This document shows positions 7,848 through 17,129 of a stretch of 64,000 bases of DNA, piece by piece. The stretch is from VFZN01 sp963709325. GTDB lineage: Bacteria > Acidobacteriota > Vicinamibacteria > Vicinamibacterales > UBA2999. How positions within the stretch are numbered: the first letter of the stretch is position 1; every line of letters begins with the position of its first letter. Both the position numbers and the translations under genes were made by a program. The stretch is from assembly GCA_963709325.1 (NCBI GenBank), contig CAVPVV010000003.1, forward strand, positions 1,736,001 to 1,800,000. The letters are read 5' to 3'. Under the pieces are notes generated by a model. The model worked only from the letters and a program-made list of their open reading frames with translations, made no database searches and was not told the origin of the DNA.

Positions 7848-9611
7848 CCGCGCGCTCCGGCGTCCGCTTCGTCATCGCCCTGTCGGCGATGGTGGCCGCC
7901 GCTGGCGCGTTCTCGCTCACTCGCCAGGGCTACACGCCGGACGAGGAGTTCACCGTCTTTGCCGTGCGCGGGATCTCCGCGCACGGTCTTCCTCTTCTCC
8001 CTTCCGGACTGCTCTACGATCGCGGGCTGCTCTACTCGTACACCGCGTGGCTGACCGGCGCGCTGACGGGCGGGGACCTGACCGCTTTCCGGGCCGTCGC
8101 TCTCGCCTGCGCCGCGGCGACGCTGGTCCTCGTTTTCGCGCTCGTTCGACGACTCGCCTCGCCTGCGGCAGGAGCCGTCGCGGCGCTCTTCGTCGCCACT
8201 AGCGTCCCATTCTGGGCGGTTGCAACCACGGCCCGCTTTTACGCACCGTTTCTGCTCACGAGCGTGGCGCTGACGCTGGTTGTTTCGGACCTGTCGCATC
8301 TGCCGCACCTGTCACACCTGGATCAACACCTATCGCACCCGTGGCACCCCGTCGCACCACGTCGCACCCTTGCAGGCGTTTTGTGCCTGGCCTTTGTGAC
8401 ACGCCTGCTGCACGAGCTCGCGTTCACCTTGATGGCGATTCCGCTGGCCGTCCTCGCACTTGGCGCGACCCGCGGCGACCTGACGCGTGAACGGCGCGGC
8501 ACCTGGACCGGCGTCTGCATCGCGATGCTCGCCGGCCTCGGCATCGCGCAAGCCGTGTTGATGGCCCTCCATTTCCTGATGCCGCCTTCGGACGGAGGCG
8601 GCACCATGATCCGGCGCTTCTTCCTGTGGCAGGTGCTGAACCTGTTCGAGCGGCCGGCCGGCGCGCCGCTTGGCGTCGTCCTTGCCGCGGTCGTGGTCGG
8701 CCTCCTCGTCTCGCCGCGTCATGCCTTTCGCGTGGCGCGAGCCGGCTCCGTCGCCGCGCTCGTCGTGATTGCCGGTGCGTTGGTGTACGACCAGGTGACG
8801 CCGTCATCGTCAACACTGCAGCACGGGCTTGGCTACCCGCTGGACATGTTCTGGTACCTGGCCGATGCACACCCGCTCCTCGTATGGGGTGTCTTTGCGT
8901 CGATGGGCACGCGCCTGGCCGGTGCCGGCGGCGAATGGCCGATCGGCGAGCGCGCCGCGCACCTCGCCTGGGTCGGCTGGGTGCTGTGGTTCGGCGTGAT
9001 TGAGTCGGGCATCACCATCAACTACCAGCTGATGCCAACCGTGTGCCTGCTTGCGGCGCTGGCGCTGGATCTCGTAGCGATCGGCGAACACACGAGGGCG
9101 ATCTGGCCGGGTCCGCGGGCCCAGGTGATTCGAGCCCTGCTCGTCGGCGCGGCGCTGCTGGTGATCGCCGACCAGTGGCGAGGCGCAGGGATGGTGCCGG
9201 CGCGCCTCGCGGCGGCGCGTCCGACGATCGAGGTATTCGGCATCGACCGTGTTCGGGCGTCACTTGCGCGCCGGCGATCGGGTTGCCTGCACCGACGAGC
9301 TCGCGTGCCTGCTGCTGATCGGCCGCGTCGACACGTGGCTGGCGCTCGACGACTACGTTCGCGAACGGTTTGTCGTGACCCGCGCAACCGCGCGCGCGGG
9401 CGTTTACGGCGGCGCGCCGGCGGCGTTCAGCCTCGCGGAAGCGATCGCCGCCGAGCCGGCAGCCGCTCGCGTCATCGTCGTTGACGTGTTCAAAGAGTAT
9501 CCGGTGGGGAACTCCAGCGAGTGGCTCCCACGTGCGCTCGCGGTTGAGCACCTGCATTCCCGCACACTGCTGGAAACCACTGAGGCGAGAGTCGTGGAGA
9601 TCAGGAGATAG
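7844..9611 (+). CDS. Polytopic membrane glycosyltransferase (GT39/ArnT-like), frameshifted
   Basis: A membrane glycosyltransferase of the lipid-sugar-using GT-C kind. The first external loop carries the acidic pair in GYTPDEEFT expected for this fold, followed by about ten hydrophobic segments. The reading frame from 7844 is intact to about 9245; the conserved C-terminal region (RAGDRVACTDELACLLL, then LALDDYVRERF) continues one frame later and ends at 9611. Removing one base near 9245-9260 gives a single 588-residue protein. A nonamer repeat at 8291-8370 encodes a His/Leu/Pro-rich loop between two membrane segments. The stop codon TAG is supplied by the heptamer array that follows. The GTG start overlaps the aldolase stop. 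Confidence 0.7.
8291..8370. repeat. In-frame nonamer repeat inside the glycosyltransferase gene
   Basis: About eight degenerate 9-bp units of the type TCGCACCYG/CACCTGTCG, read as Leu-Ser-His-Leu and similar His/Pro-rich residues in a loop between two membrane segments. The period of 9 keeps the frame. The same unit type recurs in the E2 linker at 50580-50625. Confidence 0.75.
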
Positions 9612-9740
9612 GAGGCAGGAGATAGGAGGCAGGAACTAGGAACTAGGAACCAGGAACTAGGAACCAGGAACCGGGAACCAGGAGCCAGAAACCAGGAGCC
9701 AAGGCCTCAACACCTCAAGACTCCAGGACCTCAGGACCTC
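9602..9740. repeat. Heptamer array followed by octamer array between convergent genes
   Basis: About fourteen 7-bp units with consensus GGANNYA (GGAGATA, GGAGGCA, GGAACTA, GGAACCA) run from the glycosyltransferase stop codon, which they supply (TAG). They pass into 8-bp units read on the minus strand as CCTGAGGT/CTTGAGGT, which supply the thiI stop. No other signal is seen between the two genes. Confidence 0.85.
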
Positions 9741-10899
9741 GCGGCCATGAGAAGCGCTCGACGACCGACTCGCGAAGCGCCGTCTCGACGAACTGTTCGA
9801 TCGGCAGGTCACGCTCGGCGGACTCGATCTCTTCGCGGCGGGCGCGGGTGATCGGGTGGCGCGGCGTGAACAGCGTGCAGCAGTCCTCGTCCGGCTGGAT
9901 CGAGATCGGGAAGGTGCCGAGCCGCTCCGCCGCGGCGGTGATCTCGTCCTTGTCCATGCCGATCAGCGGGCGGTAGATCGGCGTCGCGACCGCCGCACCG
10001 GTTACGTCCATGTTCTCCAGCGTCTGCGAGGCGACCTGCCCGACGACGTCGCCGGTGACGAGGCCATGCGCGCCGATGCGATCCGACACACGCGCGGCAA
10101 TCCGCATCATCAGGCGGCGATAGACGACCGTCCGGAGCGCGCTCGGCACCGACAGCGTCACCTGGCGTTGCGTTTCGCCGAACGGCACGAGCTGCAGCTT
10201 CGCGGTCAGCTGAAATCGACACAGGTGCCGCGTGAGCTGCCGCGCCTTGTCCTGCGAGGCGCGCGAGAGAAATGGATAGCTGTGGAAGTGGACGAACGTG
10301 ACGGTGCAGCCGCGCCGCATCATGCGCCAGGCCGCGACCGGCGAGTCGATGCCACCGGACATCAACGCGACCAATCGCCCGCCGGTGCCGGTTGGCAGCC
10401 CGCCGGCGCCCGGCTCCTTGCCGAAGTAGTAGAACGCCTCGCCGGGGACGATCTCAACGCCGACGACCAGCGCCGGCTGGTGCAGATCGACGGGCCATCC
10501 CCGCGCTGCGGCGATGCGGGCGCCGAGCGTGCGTTCGATTTCCGGCGAGCGCATCGGAAACCGCTTGTCGGCGCGGCGGACCTTGACGCGAAAGCTCGCC
10601 GGCGCGGCCTGCGGTAGATCGCGGAGCACGCCGGCCTCGATCGCCTCGTACTCGGGCGCGACCCGGGTGGCGACGGAGAAGTTGGCGAGGCCAAAGACGT
10701 ATTGGAGCCGCTCGCGCACCTCGTCGGCGGCCGCGTCCCGGCCGAGCACCAGCTCGATGCGTCCCATCGGGACCCGAACCTCGCGCACGCTCAGCCCGGC
10801 CAGCGCCTTGCGCAGGTGCCGGATCAGATGGCGCTGGAACCAGGGGCGGTTCTTCCCCTTGAGCGCCAGTTCCTGGTAGCGGAGCAGGACGGAAAGCAT
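9715..10899 (-). CDS. thiI: tRNA 4-thiouridine synthase ThiI
   Basis: A 394-residue sulfurtransferase that makes 4-thiouridine at tRNA position 8 and can supply sulfur for thiazole. The chain begins LLRYQELALKGKNR, typical of ThiI, continues with the ferredoxin-like and THUMP domains (about 1-165), and then the PP-loop ATP pyrophosphatase domain with SGGIDSPVA near residue 180 and the late DEDCCTLFTP stretch. The C-terminal rhodanese domain found in E. coli is absent, as in most short-form ThiI proteins. The start at 10899 matches the family N terminus; the open frame to 11592 is antisense to the creatininase gene. The last codons (VLES, then TGA) lie inside an octamer repeat. Confidence 0.9.
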   Translation of the reverse strand: MLSVLLRYQELALKGKNRPWFQRHLIRHLRKALAGLSVREVRVPMGRIELVLGRDAAADEVRERLQYVFGLANFSVATRVAPEYEAIEAGVLRDLPQAAPASFRVKVRRADKRFPMRSPEIERTLGARIAAARGWPVDLHQPALVVGVEIVPGEAFYYFGKEPGAGGLPTGTGGRLVALMSGGIDSPVAAWRMMRRGCTVTFVHFHSYPFLSRASQDKARQLTRHLCRFQLTAKLQLVPFGETQRQVTLSVPSALRTVVYRRLMMRIAARVSDRIGAHGLVTGDVVGQVASQTLENMDVTGAAVATPIYRPLIGMDKDEITAAAERLGTFPISIQPDEDCCTLFTPRHPITRARREEIESAERDLPIEQFVETALRESVVERFSWPRGPEVLES

Positions 10900-10971
10900 T
10901 GCGCGGGTGAAGGATGTTACTGGACTCGCGGCGAATGGCGATCGGGTAGTATCGCCGCGGCGGAATCGATC

Positions 10972-11682
10972 ATGCGGATCAGCGACATGAACTGGATGCA
11001 GGTGGAGGAGTATCTCCGGCACGACGAACGCGCCGTGCTGCCGCTCGGAAGCACCGAGCAGCACAGCTACCTGCGGCTCACGGTGGACTGCATCCTCCCG
11101 GAGCAGGTGGCCGTCGATGCCGCCGAGCCGCTCGGGGTTCCGGTGTTCCCGGTAGTCGCGTACGGGGTCACTCCCTATTTCCGCGAGTTCCCCGGATCGA
11201 TCTCGCTCCGAGTCGAAACGCACCTTCGGCTGGTCCGCGACATCCTCGACAGCCTGGCGCACAGCGGCTTTCGCCGCATCCTCATCGTCAACGGCCACGG
11301 CGGCAACAGCGCCGTCCAGCAGTTCGTGCCGGAATGGATGGCCGACCACCCCGACTGCCGGGTGATCTTCCACAACTGGTGGAACGCGCCGCGGACCTGG
11401 GCCAAGGTGCAGGCGATCGATCCGGTTGGCTCCCACGGGTCGTGGATGGAGAACTTCCCCTGGACTCGATTGCCGGGGATCGAATCGCCTGCCGCCAGCC
11501 GGCCTCCCGTGGACCTGGCCCGGGTGCGGGCGCTCGATCCCGTATCGCTTCGGCAATACCTCGGCGATGGCAACTTCGGCGGCCTCTACCAACGCCAGGA
11601 CGACGACATGCTCGCGCTCTGGGAAATTGCTGTCGACGAAACCCGGAGCCTCCTCACCGGCAACTGGGGCGGCCCGGCCTGA
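10972..11682 (+). CDS. Creatininase-family amidohydrolase
   Basis: A 236-residue metal-dependent cyclic amidase. Family motifs are LPLGSTEQHSYLRLTVD (metal ligands Glu, His and Asp), PYFREFPGSIS and the NGHGGN loop, all in the usual order. Members open lactam or amide rings such as creatinine, or act on deformylated intermediates in flavin and mycofactocin biosynthesis; the substrate here is unknown. It is the first gene of a co-directional set of six (creatininase, reductase, SDR, dipeptidase, permease, TauE) and is divergent from thiI with 72 nt between starts. A TAGTAT hexamer lies 19 nt before the start codon. Confidence 0.8.
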   Translation: MRISDMNWMQVEEYLRHDERAVLPLGSTEQHSYLRLTVDCILPEQVAVDAAEPLGVPVFPVVAYGVTPYFREFPGSISLRVETHLRLVRDILDSLAHSGFRRILIVNGHGGNSAVQQFVPEWMADHPDCRVIFHNWWNAPRTWAKVQAIDPVGSHGSWMENFPWTRLPGIESPAASRPPVDLARVRALDPVSLRQYLGDGNFGGLYQRQDDDMLALWEIAVDETRSLLTGNWGGPA

Positions 11683-11698
11683 TTCCGGAGCGACACAC

Positions 11699-12712
11699 GT
11701 GCGGTGGCTGATCTGGGGCGCGGGCGCAATCGGCGGGACGCTCGGTGCGCACCTCGCGCGAGCGGGTCACGACGTCACGATGGTCGACACCGTCGCCGAA
11801 CACGTCGCCGCGATCAATCGTGACGGTCTTCGCATCACCGGCCCGATCGCGGAGTTCACCGCCCGCATGCCGGCCTCGACACCGTCGTCGGTGATCGGGC
11901 CGTGGGACACCGTCGTCCTGGCCACCAAGGCGCACCATACCGAGGCGGCAACCAAGGCGCTGCTGCCCCACCTGGCCGAAGGCGGCTGCGTGATCTCGGC
12001 GCAGAACGGGCTCAACGAGCTGGCGATCGCCGGTATCGCTGGCGCGGCCCGAACCGTCGGCGCCTTCGTCAACTTCGGCGCGGACTATCTCGAGCCCGGT
12101 CTCGTTCATTACGGCGGCCGCGGAGCCGTGGTCGTGGGTGAGATCGACGGCCGCATGACTGCTCGTGTGGCGGCGATCAGGGTGGCATGGCTCGACTTCG
12201 ATTCGGGCGCGATCGCCACTCCGAACATCTGGGGCTACTTGTGGGGGAAGGAGGCCTACGGCGCGATGCTGTTCGCGACGGCGCTCACCAACGAGTCGAT
12301 CGCCGATGCGCTCGCCATTCCCGCCCACCGCCCTCTCTACATTGCCCTGGCGAGAGAGATGCTCGCGGTTGCCGCGGCCCGCGGCGTCACGCCGGAACCA
12401 TTCGACGGCTTCGATCCGCTGGCCTACCTTCCCGACGCAGCGCCCGGCGCCGCGGAGCGTTCGCTCGACGCGCTCGTGGCCCACAACCGCCGCTCGGCGA
12501 AGACACACAGCGGCGTCTGGCGCGATCTGGCGGTGAGAAAGCGGCCAACGGAAGTGGACGCGCAGCTGGGCATCGCGGTCCGGCTGGCTGCCGAGGCGGG
12601 CGTCGCCACGCCGCTCACAGCGCGGCTGGTTGCGCTGGTGCACGACATCGAGCGCGGGAACCGCCCGCAGTCACTCGATACGCTGGCGGAGCTGGCCGCC
12701 ACCATGTCCTGA
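11699..12712 (+). CDS. Ketopantoate reductase-like dehydrogenase (ApbA/PanE family)
   Basis: A 337-residue NADP-dependent 2-oxoacid reductase. The N terminus holds the Rossmann nucleotide site GAGAIGGTLGAHLA; the middle has VLATKAHHT and an AQNGLNEL stretch, and the helical C-terminal domain carries KRPTEVDAQLG, the conserved PanE signature that contacts substrate. The starting GTG at 11699 has CGGAG 8 nt upstream and is 16 nt from the creatininase stop. A second panE-type gene runs off the right end of the window, so this copy, embedded in a catabolic-looking operon, may reduce a different 2-oxo acid than ketopantoate. Confidence 0.8.
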   Translation: MRWLIWGAGAIGGTLGAHLARAGHDVTMVDTVAEHVAAINRDGLRITGPIAEFTARMPASTPSSVIGPWDTVVLATKAHHTEAATKALLPHLAEGGCVISAQNGLNELAIAGIAGAARTVGAFVNFGADYLEPGLVHYGGRGAVVVGEIDGRMTARVAAIRVAWLDFDSGAIATPNIWGYLWGKEAYGAMLFATALTNESIADALAIPAHRPLYIALAREMLAVAAARGVTPEPFDGFDPLAYLPDAAPGAAERSLDALVAHNRRSAKTHSGVWRDLAVRKRPTEVDAQLGIAVRLAAEAGVATPLTARLVALVHDIERGNRPQSLDTLAELAATMS

Positions 12713-12719
12713 GGGGCAC

Positions 12720-13487
12720 ATGAACGTCGAGTTCAACCGCAAGACGGTCATCGTCACCGGCGCCGCCCACGGGTTCGGCCGGGCCATCAGTCTGGCGTTC
12801 GCCGAACGCGGCGCGCAAGTGTGGGCCTGCGACGTACTCACCGACGAGGTGCAGGAGACGGCCCGGCTCTGCGGCGTAGCCGGCGGCACGTGCACGGCGC
12901 GAACCGTGGACGTTCGCAGCAAGCGTGCGGTGAAGAAGCTGACGACGGAGATCATGGCCGCCACCGATCGCATCGACATCCTCGTGAACAACGCCGGCGG
13001 CGTGCTGGGGCAGGTCGGACGACCGCTCGAGGTCGTCACGCCTTCCGAGTGGCAGGCGATCTACGACGTCAACGTGACCGGCGCCTTCTACTGCTCGCAG
13101 GCCGTCACCCCGGCGATGAAGTCAGCCCGTCGCGGTCGCATCGTGAACATCTCGAGCGGCGCCGGGCTGGGGATCAGCCTCACCGGCATCCAGGCATATG
13201 CCTCTGCCAAGGCGGCGCAGATCGGCTTGACGCGGCAACTGGCGCACGAGCTCGGGCCGTGGGGCATCACCGTCAACAACATCGCGCCGGGCTTCGTGCG
13301 ATCCAATCCGACAACCGAGAAGCAGTGGGAGTCATACGGCGAGGGCGGCCAGCGAGCGTTGATCGATCGGATCGCGCTGAAGCGGCTGGGCAGCCCCGCG
13401 GACATCGCCTACGGCGTGCTCTTCTTCGCGTCGGAGTACGCGGGCTGGATTACCGGCCAGGTCCTGTCGATCGACGGCGGCAAGTGA
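12720..13487 (+). CDS. Short-chain dehydrogenase/reductase
   Basis: A 255-residue classical SDR. It has the cofactor motif TGAAHGFG near residue 14, the NNAGG strand, and the catalytic Ser-Tyr-Lys set (ISSGAG, then AYASAKA). The last residues GQVLSIDGGK are typical of FabG-like enzymes. It oxidises or reduces a hydroxyl/carbonyl group using NAD(P). ATG at 12720 follows a GAGGGG ribosome site and lies 7 nt from the end of the reductase gene; the stop codon overlaps the next start. The substrate is not evident but is presumably shared with the operon's amidohydrolase and permease. Confidence 0.88.
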   Translation: MNVEFNRKTVIVTGAAHGFGRAISLAFAERGAQVWACDVLTDEVQETARLCGVAGGTCTARTVDVRSKRAVKKLTTEIMAATDRIDILVNNAGGVLGQVGRPLEVVTPSEWQAIYDVNVTGAFYCSQAVTPAMKSARRGRIVNISSGAGLGISLTGIQAYASAKAAQIGLTRQLAHELGPWGITVNNIAPGFVRSNPTTEKQWESYGEGGQRALIDRIALKRLGSPADIAYGVLFFASEYAGWITGQVLSIDGGK

Positions 13488-14869
13488 TGGCGCCGTCGCC
13501 GGTCCTCGCTCACCTCGAAGCCCGTCGCGAAGCGATCCTCGAGGAGCTGATCGCATTTGCATCCATCGCCAGCGTGAGCACGGATCCGTCACACCGCAGT
13601 GACATCCAGGCGGCGGCGCGCTGGGTGGCCAACGCTCTCGAGGCCGCCGGACCCCTGACCGTTCGGGTCATCGCAACGAACGGTCATCCGGTGGTCTACG
13701 GCGAATGGCTCGGCGCACCGGGGAAACACACCGTGCTCGTCTACGGCCACTACGACGTCCAGCCGCCGGAACCGCTCGACAAATGGATCAGCCCGCCCTT
13801 CGGACCGACGCTGCGCAACGGCCGTCTCTACGCACGCGGCGTGTCCGACGACAAAGGCCCGGTGTTGATTCCGATCAAGGTGGCCGAATCATTCTTCGCC
13901 GTCGCGGACGGCTTGCCGGTCAACGTCAAGTTCATGCTCGAGGGCGAAGAGGAGATCGGCAGCCCGAGCCTGGACGCGTTCATTCGCGAGCACACGGATC
14001 TGCTCGCCGCCGACGTGGTCTTGTCCGCGGACGGCGCAATGTGGCGGATTGACGAGCCGTCGCTCACCGTCGCGAGCCGCGGCCTGGCCGGCCTGGAACT
14101 GACCTTGACCGGCGCGGCCAAGGACCTCCATTCGGGTCGTCACGGAGGCGGCGTGGCCAACCCGCTGCATGCGATCGCCCGCCTGATCGCCTCGCTTCAC
14201 GATGCCCACGGACGCGTCGCGGTGCCGGGATTCTACGATCGCGTCGTCGATCTCACGCCGGCCGAGCGCAGCGCGATCGCCGAGCTGCCTTTCGACGAGC
14301 GGAGCTACCTGGCACAAGTCGGCGCCTCCGCGGTGTTCGGCGAACCTGGATTCACGACCCTCGAACGACAATGGACCCGGCCCACGCTCGAAGTGAACGG
14401 CATGTGGGGCGGCTACCAAGGGCCAGGTCAGAAGACGGTGATCCCCTCCGAAGCGCACGCGAAGATCACCTGCCGGCTCGTGCCGGATCAGGACCCCGAT
14501 GACATCGTCCAGTTGGTGATTCGTCACCTGGAACGGCAGGCGCCGCCAGGTACGCGGCTGTCGATCGCCTCCGGCGATCACGGGGCGCGCGCGGCCCGCA
14601 TCTCTCCCGATCACTTCGCGTTGCGAGCTGCCGCCGAGGCGCTGCATGCCGTCTATGGCGTGCAGCCGCTCATCGTCCGGATGGGCGGCACCGTGCCGAT
14701 TGCGGAGCTGTTTCAGCGTCACATGGGGCTCGACACCGTCTTCTTCTCGTTCTCAACGGCCGACGAAGACTTCCACGCGCCCAACGAGTTCTTCCGCGTC
14801 CACCGCCTGCACGAAGGGCTCGAGGCGTGGGCCCGGTACTGGGCGATACTCGGCAGGCCAACGACATGA
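13487..14869 (+). CDS. M20-family dipeptidase
   Basis: A 460-residue cytoplasmic dinuclear zinc peptidase. Characteristic motifs are VLVYGHYDVQPPEP with the first metal ligands His and Asp, ARGVSDDKGP with the bridging Asp, LEGEEEIGSP with the general base and metal-binding Glu, SADGAMW, and the DLHSGRHGGGVANP lid motif. This pattern is typical of carnosinase-like or beta-Ala-Xaa dipeptidases. There is no signal peptide. ATG at 13487 overlaps the SDR stop, and the gene overlaps the permease start by 4 nt, so the three are translationally coupled. It probably hydrolyses a dipeptide-like or N-acyl intermediate taken up by the permease. Confidence 0.88.
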   Translation: MAPSPVLAHLEARREAILEELIAFASIASVSTDPSHRSDIQAAARWVANALEAAGPLTVRVIATNGHPVVYGEWLGAPGKHTVLVYGHYDVQPPEPLDKWISPPFGPTLRNGRLYARGVSDDKGPVLIPIKVAESFFAVADGLPVNVKFMLEGEEEIGSPSLDAFIREHTDLLAADVVLSADGAMWRIDEPSLTVASRGLAGLELTLTGAAKDLHSGRHGGGVANPLHAIARLIASLHDAHGRVAVPGFYDRVVDLTPAERSAIAELPFDERSYLAQVGASAVFGEPGFTTLERQWTRPTLEVNGMWGGYQGPGQKTVIPSEAHAKITCRLVPDQDPDDIVQLVIRHLERQAPPGTRLSIASGDHGARAARISPDHFALRAAAEALHAVYGVQPLIVRMGGTVPIAELFQRHMGLDTVFFSFSTADEDFHAPNEFFRVHRLHEGLEAWARYWAILGRPTT

Positions 14870-16329
14870 CCGTGAACCCCACCGAACCGACGCGTGAGCT
14901 CGCGCAGGAGGAAGCACGCGTCGAGGCACACAGTGCGTCGCTGCGCAAGGAACTCGGCGTCCGCGATCTTGCGTTGACGCAGATCCTGTTCATTCCGGGC
15001 CTGACATGGATCGGGGTCGCGGGAAAGCTCGGCCCCTCGCACGTGGTGTTCTGGCTGACCGCCATGGCGCTGTTCTACCTGCCGACAACGGTGGTCGTGA
15101 TCTACCTGAATCGACTGATGCCGCTCGAGGGTGGCCTGTATCAATGGGCGAAGCTCGGATTCAACGAAACGACCGGCTTTCTCGTCGCCTGGAACCTGTG
15201 GCTCTACGTGATCGTGTTCACGTCGGAGATCGGACTGCTGGTCACGACCTACCTGTCGTACGCTTTCGGCCCGTCCGCCGCATGGATGACTGAGAGCCAT
15301 TTCTTCCCGGTGGTGACGTCGGCGGTGTTTCTGTCGTTAATGGTCGTGACCTCGATCGTCGGGCTCTCGGTGGCCAAGCTGGTGCACAACACCGGCGGTG
15401 TGATGATGATGACGGTCTTCGGCGCGGTGATCCTGCTGCCGCTCATCGGACTCGCGACCGGCCACCTGGCCGAGTTCCACCCATTCCGGACGAGCATTCC
15501 CGAACCGACGCTCTACAACCTGAACATCCTCGGCAAGCTCGGATTCGGCGCGCTCGGCGGCTTCGAGTACATCGCGATCCTCGCCGGGGAGACGCGATCG
15601 CCGGTCCGGTCGGTCGGCCGATCGGTGCTCATCGCGGCGCCGGTCATCGCGCTCATGTTCGTGATGGGCACGAGCAGCGTCATCGCCTACATCCCGACCA
15701 GCGACATCGACCTGGTCGGGCCCGTGCCGCAGATCCTCCGCGTCGGATTCGGGCCCTTCGGCTTTGCTGGTCCGCTGGTGTTCGTCGCGATCATGATGAC
15801 GCTGTGCATGCGGCTGGCCCAGGCCAGCGTGGCCTTCACCGCCGTGACGCGGCTGCCCATGGTCGCGGGATGGGACAGCCTGCTGCCGTCGTGGTTCAGC
15901 CGACTGCATCCGACCTACCGGACGCCCGTCAACTCGATCCTGCTGGTCGGCGCCAGCTCGTTTCTCATCGCGACGCTGAGTCTGATCGGGGTCGGTCAGG
16001 CCGAAGCGTTCCAGCTGGTATTCAACGCGAGCGGGATGTTCTACGCGCTGGCCTACGTGGTGATGTTCGCGATCCCGATCTTCGGCCTGCGCGGCGTGAG
16101 CCCAGGGCCGCCCCTGTGGCTCAGAATCGCGGCGGTGTCCGGGCTGTTGATGACGCTGCTCTACCTGGTACTTTCGATTTTCCCGATCATCAACGTGGAG
16201 AGCGTCTCGACGTTCGCACTCAAGATCACGCTGGTGATCGTCGGAATGAACCTCGTGGGGGTTGGCATCCTGTTCTCGTCGCGCCGCCGGCGCGCCGCCC
16301 GGGCCCAGTCGTCGCCACGAATGACGTAA
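14866..16329 (+). CDS. APC-superfamily amino acid permease
   Basis: A 487-residue inner-membrane transporter with about twelve hydrophobic segments and a hydrophilic N-terminal tail of about 35 residues. The first helix region (LALTQILFIPGLTWIG) and LNRLMPLEGGLYQWAK resemble the conserved substrate-site and second-helix regions of amino acid/polyamine/organocation permeases. It follows the dipeptidase with an ATGA overlap, which suggests import of the peptide or amide that the upstream enzymes process. The C terminus is short, with a basic SSRRRRAAR end on the cytoplasmic side. Confidence 0.85.
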   Translation: MTVNPTEPTRELAQEEARVEAHSASLRKELGVRDLALTQILFIPGLTWIGVAGKLGPSHVVFWLTAMALFYLPTTVVVIYLNRLMPLEGGLYQWAKLGFNETTGFLVAWNLWLYVIVFTSEIGLLVTTYLSYAFGPSAAWMTESHFFPVVTSAVFLSLMVVTSIVGLSVAKLVHNTGGVMMMTVFGAVILLPLIGLATGHLAEFHPFRTSIPEPTLYNLNILGKLGFGALGGFEYIAILAGETRSPVRSVGRSVLIAAPVIALMFVMGTSSVIAYIPTSDIDLVGPVPQILRVGFGPFGFAGPLVFVAIMMTLCMRLAQASVAFTAVTRLPMVAGWDSLLPSWFSRLHPTYRTPVNSILLVGASSFLIATLSLIGVGQAEAFQLVFNASGMFYALAYVVMFAIPIFGLRGVSPGPPLWLRIAAVSGLLMTLLYLVLSIFPIINVESVSTFALKITLVIVGMNLVGVGILFSSRRRRAARAQSSPRMT

Positions 16330-16373
16330 ACTTCTTCGCCAGGCAGGCGCAGCCTGCAACAAGGGCGATATCG

Positions 16374-17117
16374 ATGAATCAGGTGTGGATCCTCGCATTC
16401 GGGGCGGCGGTCGCCGGCCTCGTTCAAGGCATCTCGGGTTTCGCGTTCGCGATGGTGGCGATGGCGATCTGGGTCTGGGGCGTCGAGCCGCAGCTCGCCG
16501 CGGTCATGGCGGTCTTCGGCGGGTGGACCGGTCAGCTCGTGTCCGTGATCCGGGTGCGGCGCGGCTGGCACCTGTCGCTCCTCTGGCCGTTCCTGCTCGG
16601 AAGCGCGATCGGCATTCCGATCGGCAACCGCCTGCTGCCACTGCTCGACGCCAACCGCTTCAAGCTCGTGCTCGGCGCGATGCTGGTCATCTGCTGTTCG
16701 GCGATGCTCGCCACCAAGCGGCTGCCCCAAATCAAGACGGGCGGCCGCCCGGCGGATGCGGCGGTCGGGCTGCTCGGAGGCGTGATGGCGCCGCTCAGCG
16801 GGTTCAGCGGGCTGGCTCCGGCGCTCTGGGCGACGCTGCGGGGCTACACGAAGGACGAGCACCGCGCCGTCATCCAGAACTTCAACCTCGCGGTCCTTTC
16901 CGCCACCCTGGCGTCGGCCATCTGGTCCGGCAGGGCACGCGCGGAGCACCTGCCGATGATGGGCGTGGTCGCCGGCTCGCTGCTGGTCCCGTCGATCTAC
17001 GGGTCCAAAATCTACATCGGCATGAGCGCGAACGCATTCCGCAACGGCGTGTTGTGGATTCTCGTCTTCGCCGGCCTGACGATGCTGGCCTCGGCGGCGA
17101 AGAACCTGCTCTTCTAA
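16374..17117 (+). CDS. TauE/SafE-family anion exporter
   Basis: A 247-residue membrane protein with seven to eight hydrophobic segments and the two internally related halves of the TauE/SafE family: GLVQGISGFAFAM opens the first half and GGVMAPLSGFSGLAP the second. Members export sulfite, sulfoacetate or other organic anions. It is the last gene of the creatininase operon, 44 nt after the permease, and converges with the DAO-family oxidase with 12 nt between stop codons. The start at 16374 is preceded by AAGGGCG. The transported anion cannot be told from sequence. Confidence 0.82.
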   Translation: MNQVWILAFGAAVAGLVQGISGFAFAMVAMAIWVWGVEPQLAAVMAVFGGWTGQLVSVIRVRRGWHLSLLWPFLLGSAIGIPIGNRLLPLLDANRFKLVLGAMLVICCSAMLATKRLPQIKTGGRPADAAVGLLGGVMAPLSGFSGLAPALWATLRGYTKDEHRAVIQNFNLAVLSATLASAIWSGRARAEHLPMMGVVAGSLLVPSIYGSKIYIGMSANAFRNGVLWILVFAGLTMLASAAKNLLF

Positions 17118-17129
17118 GGCACTCGCACC

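Noticed and set aside
9249..9611. Separate small gene downstream of the glycosyltransferase
   Set aside because: Its sequence continues the glycosyltransferase C-terminal region in another frame, so it is the tail of the broken gene.
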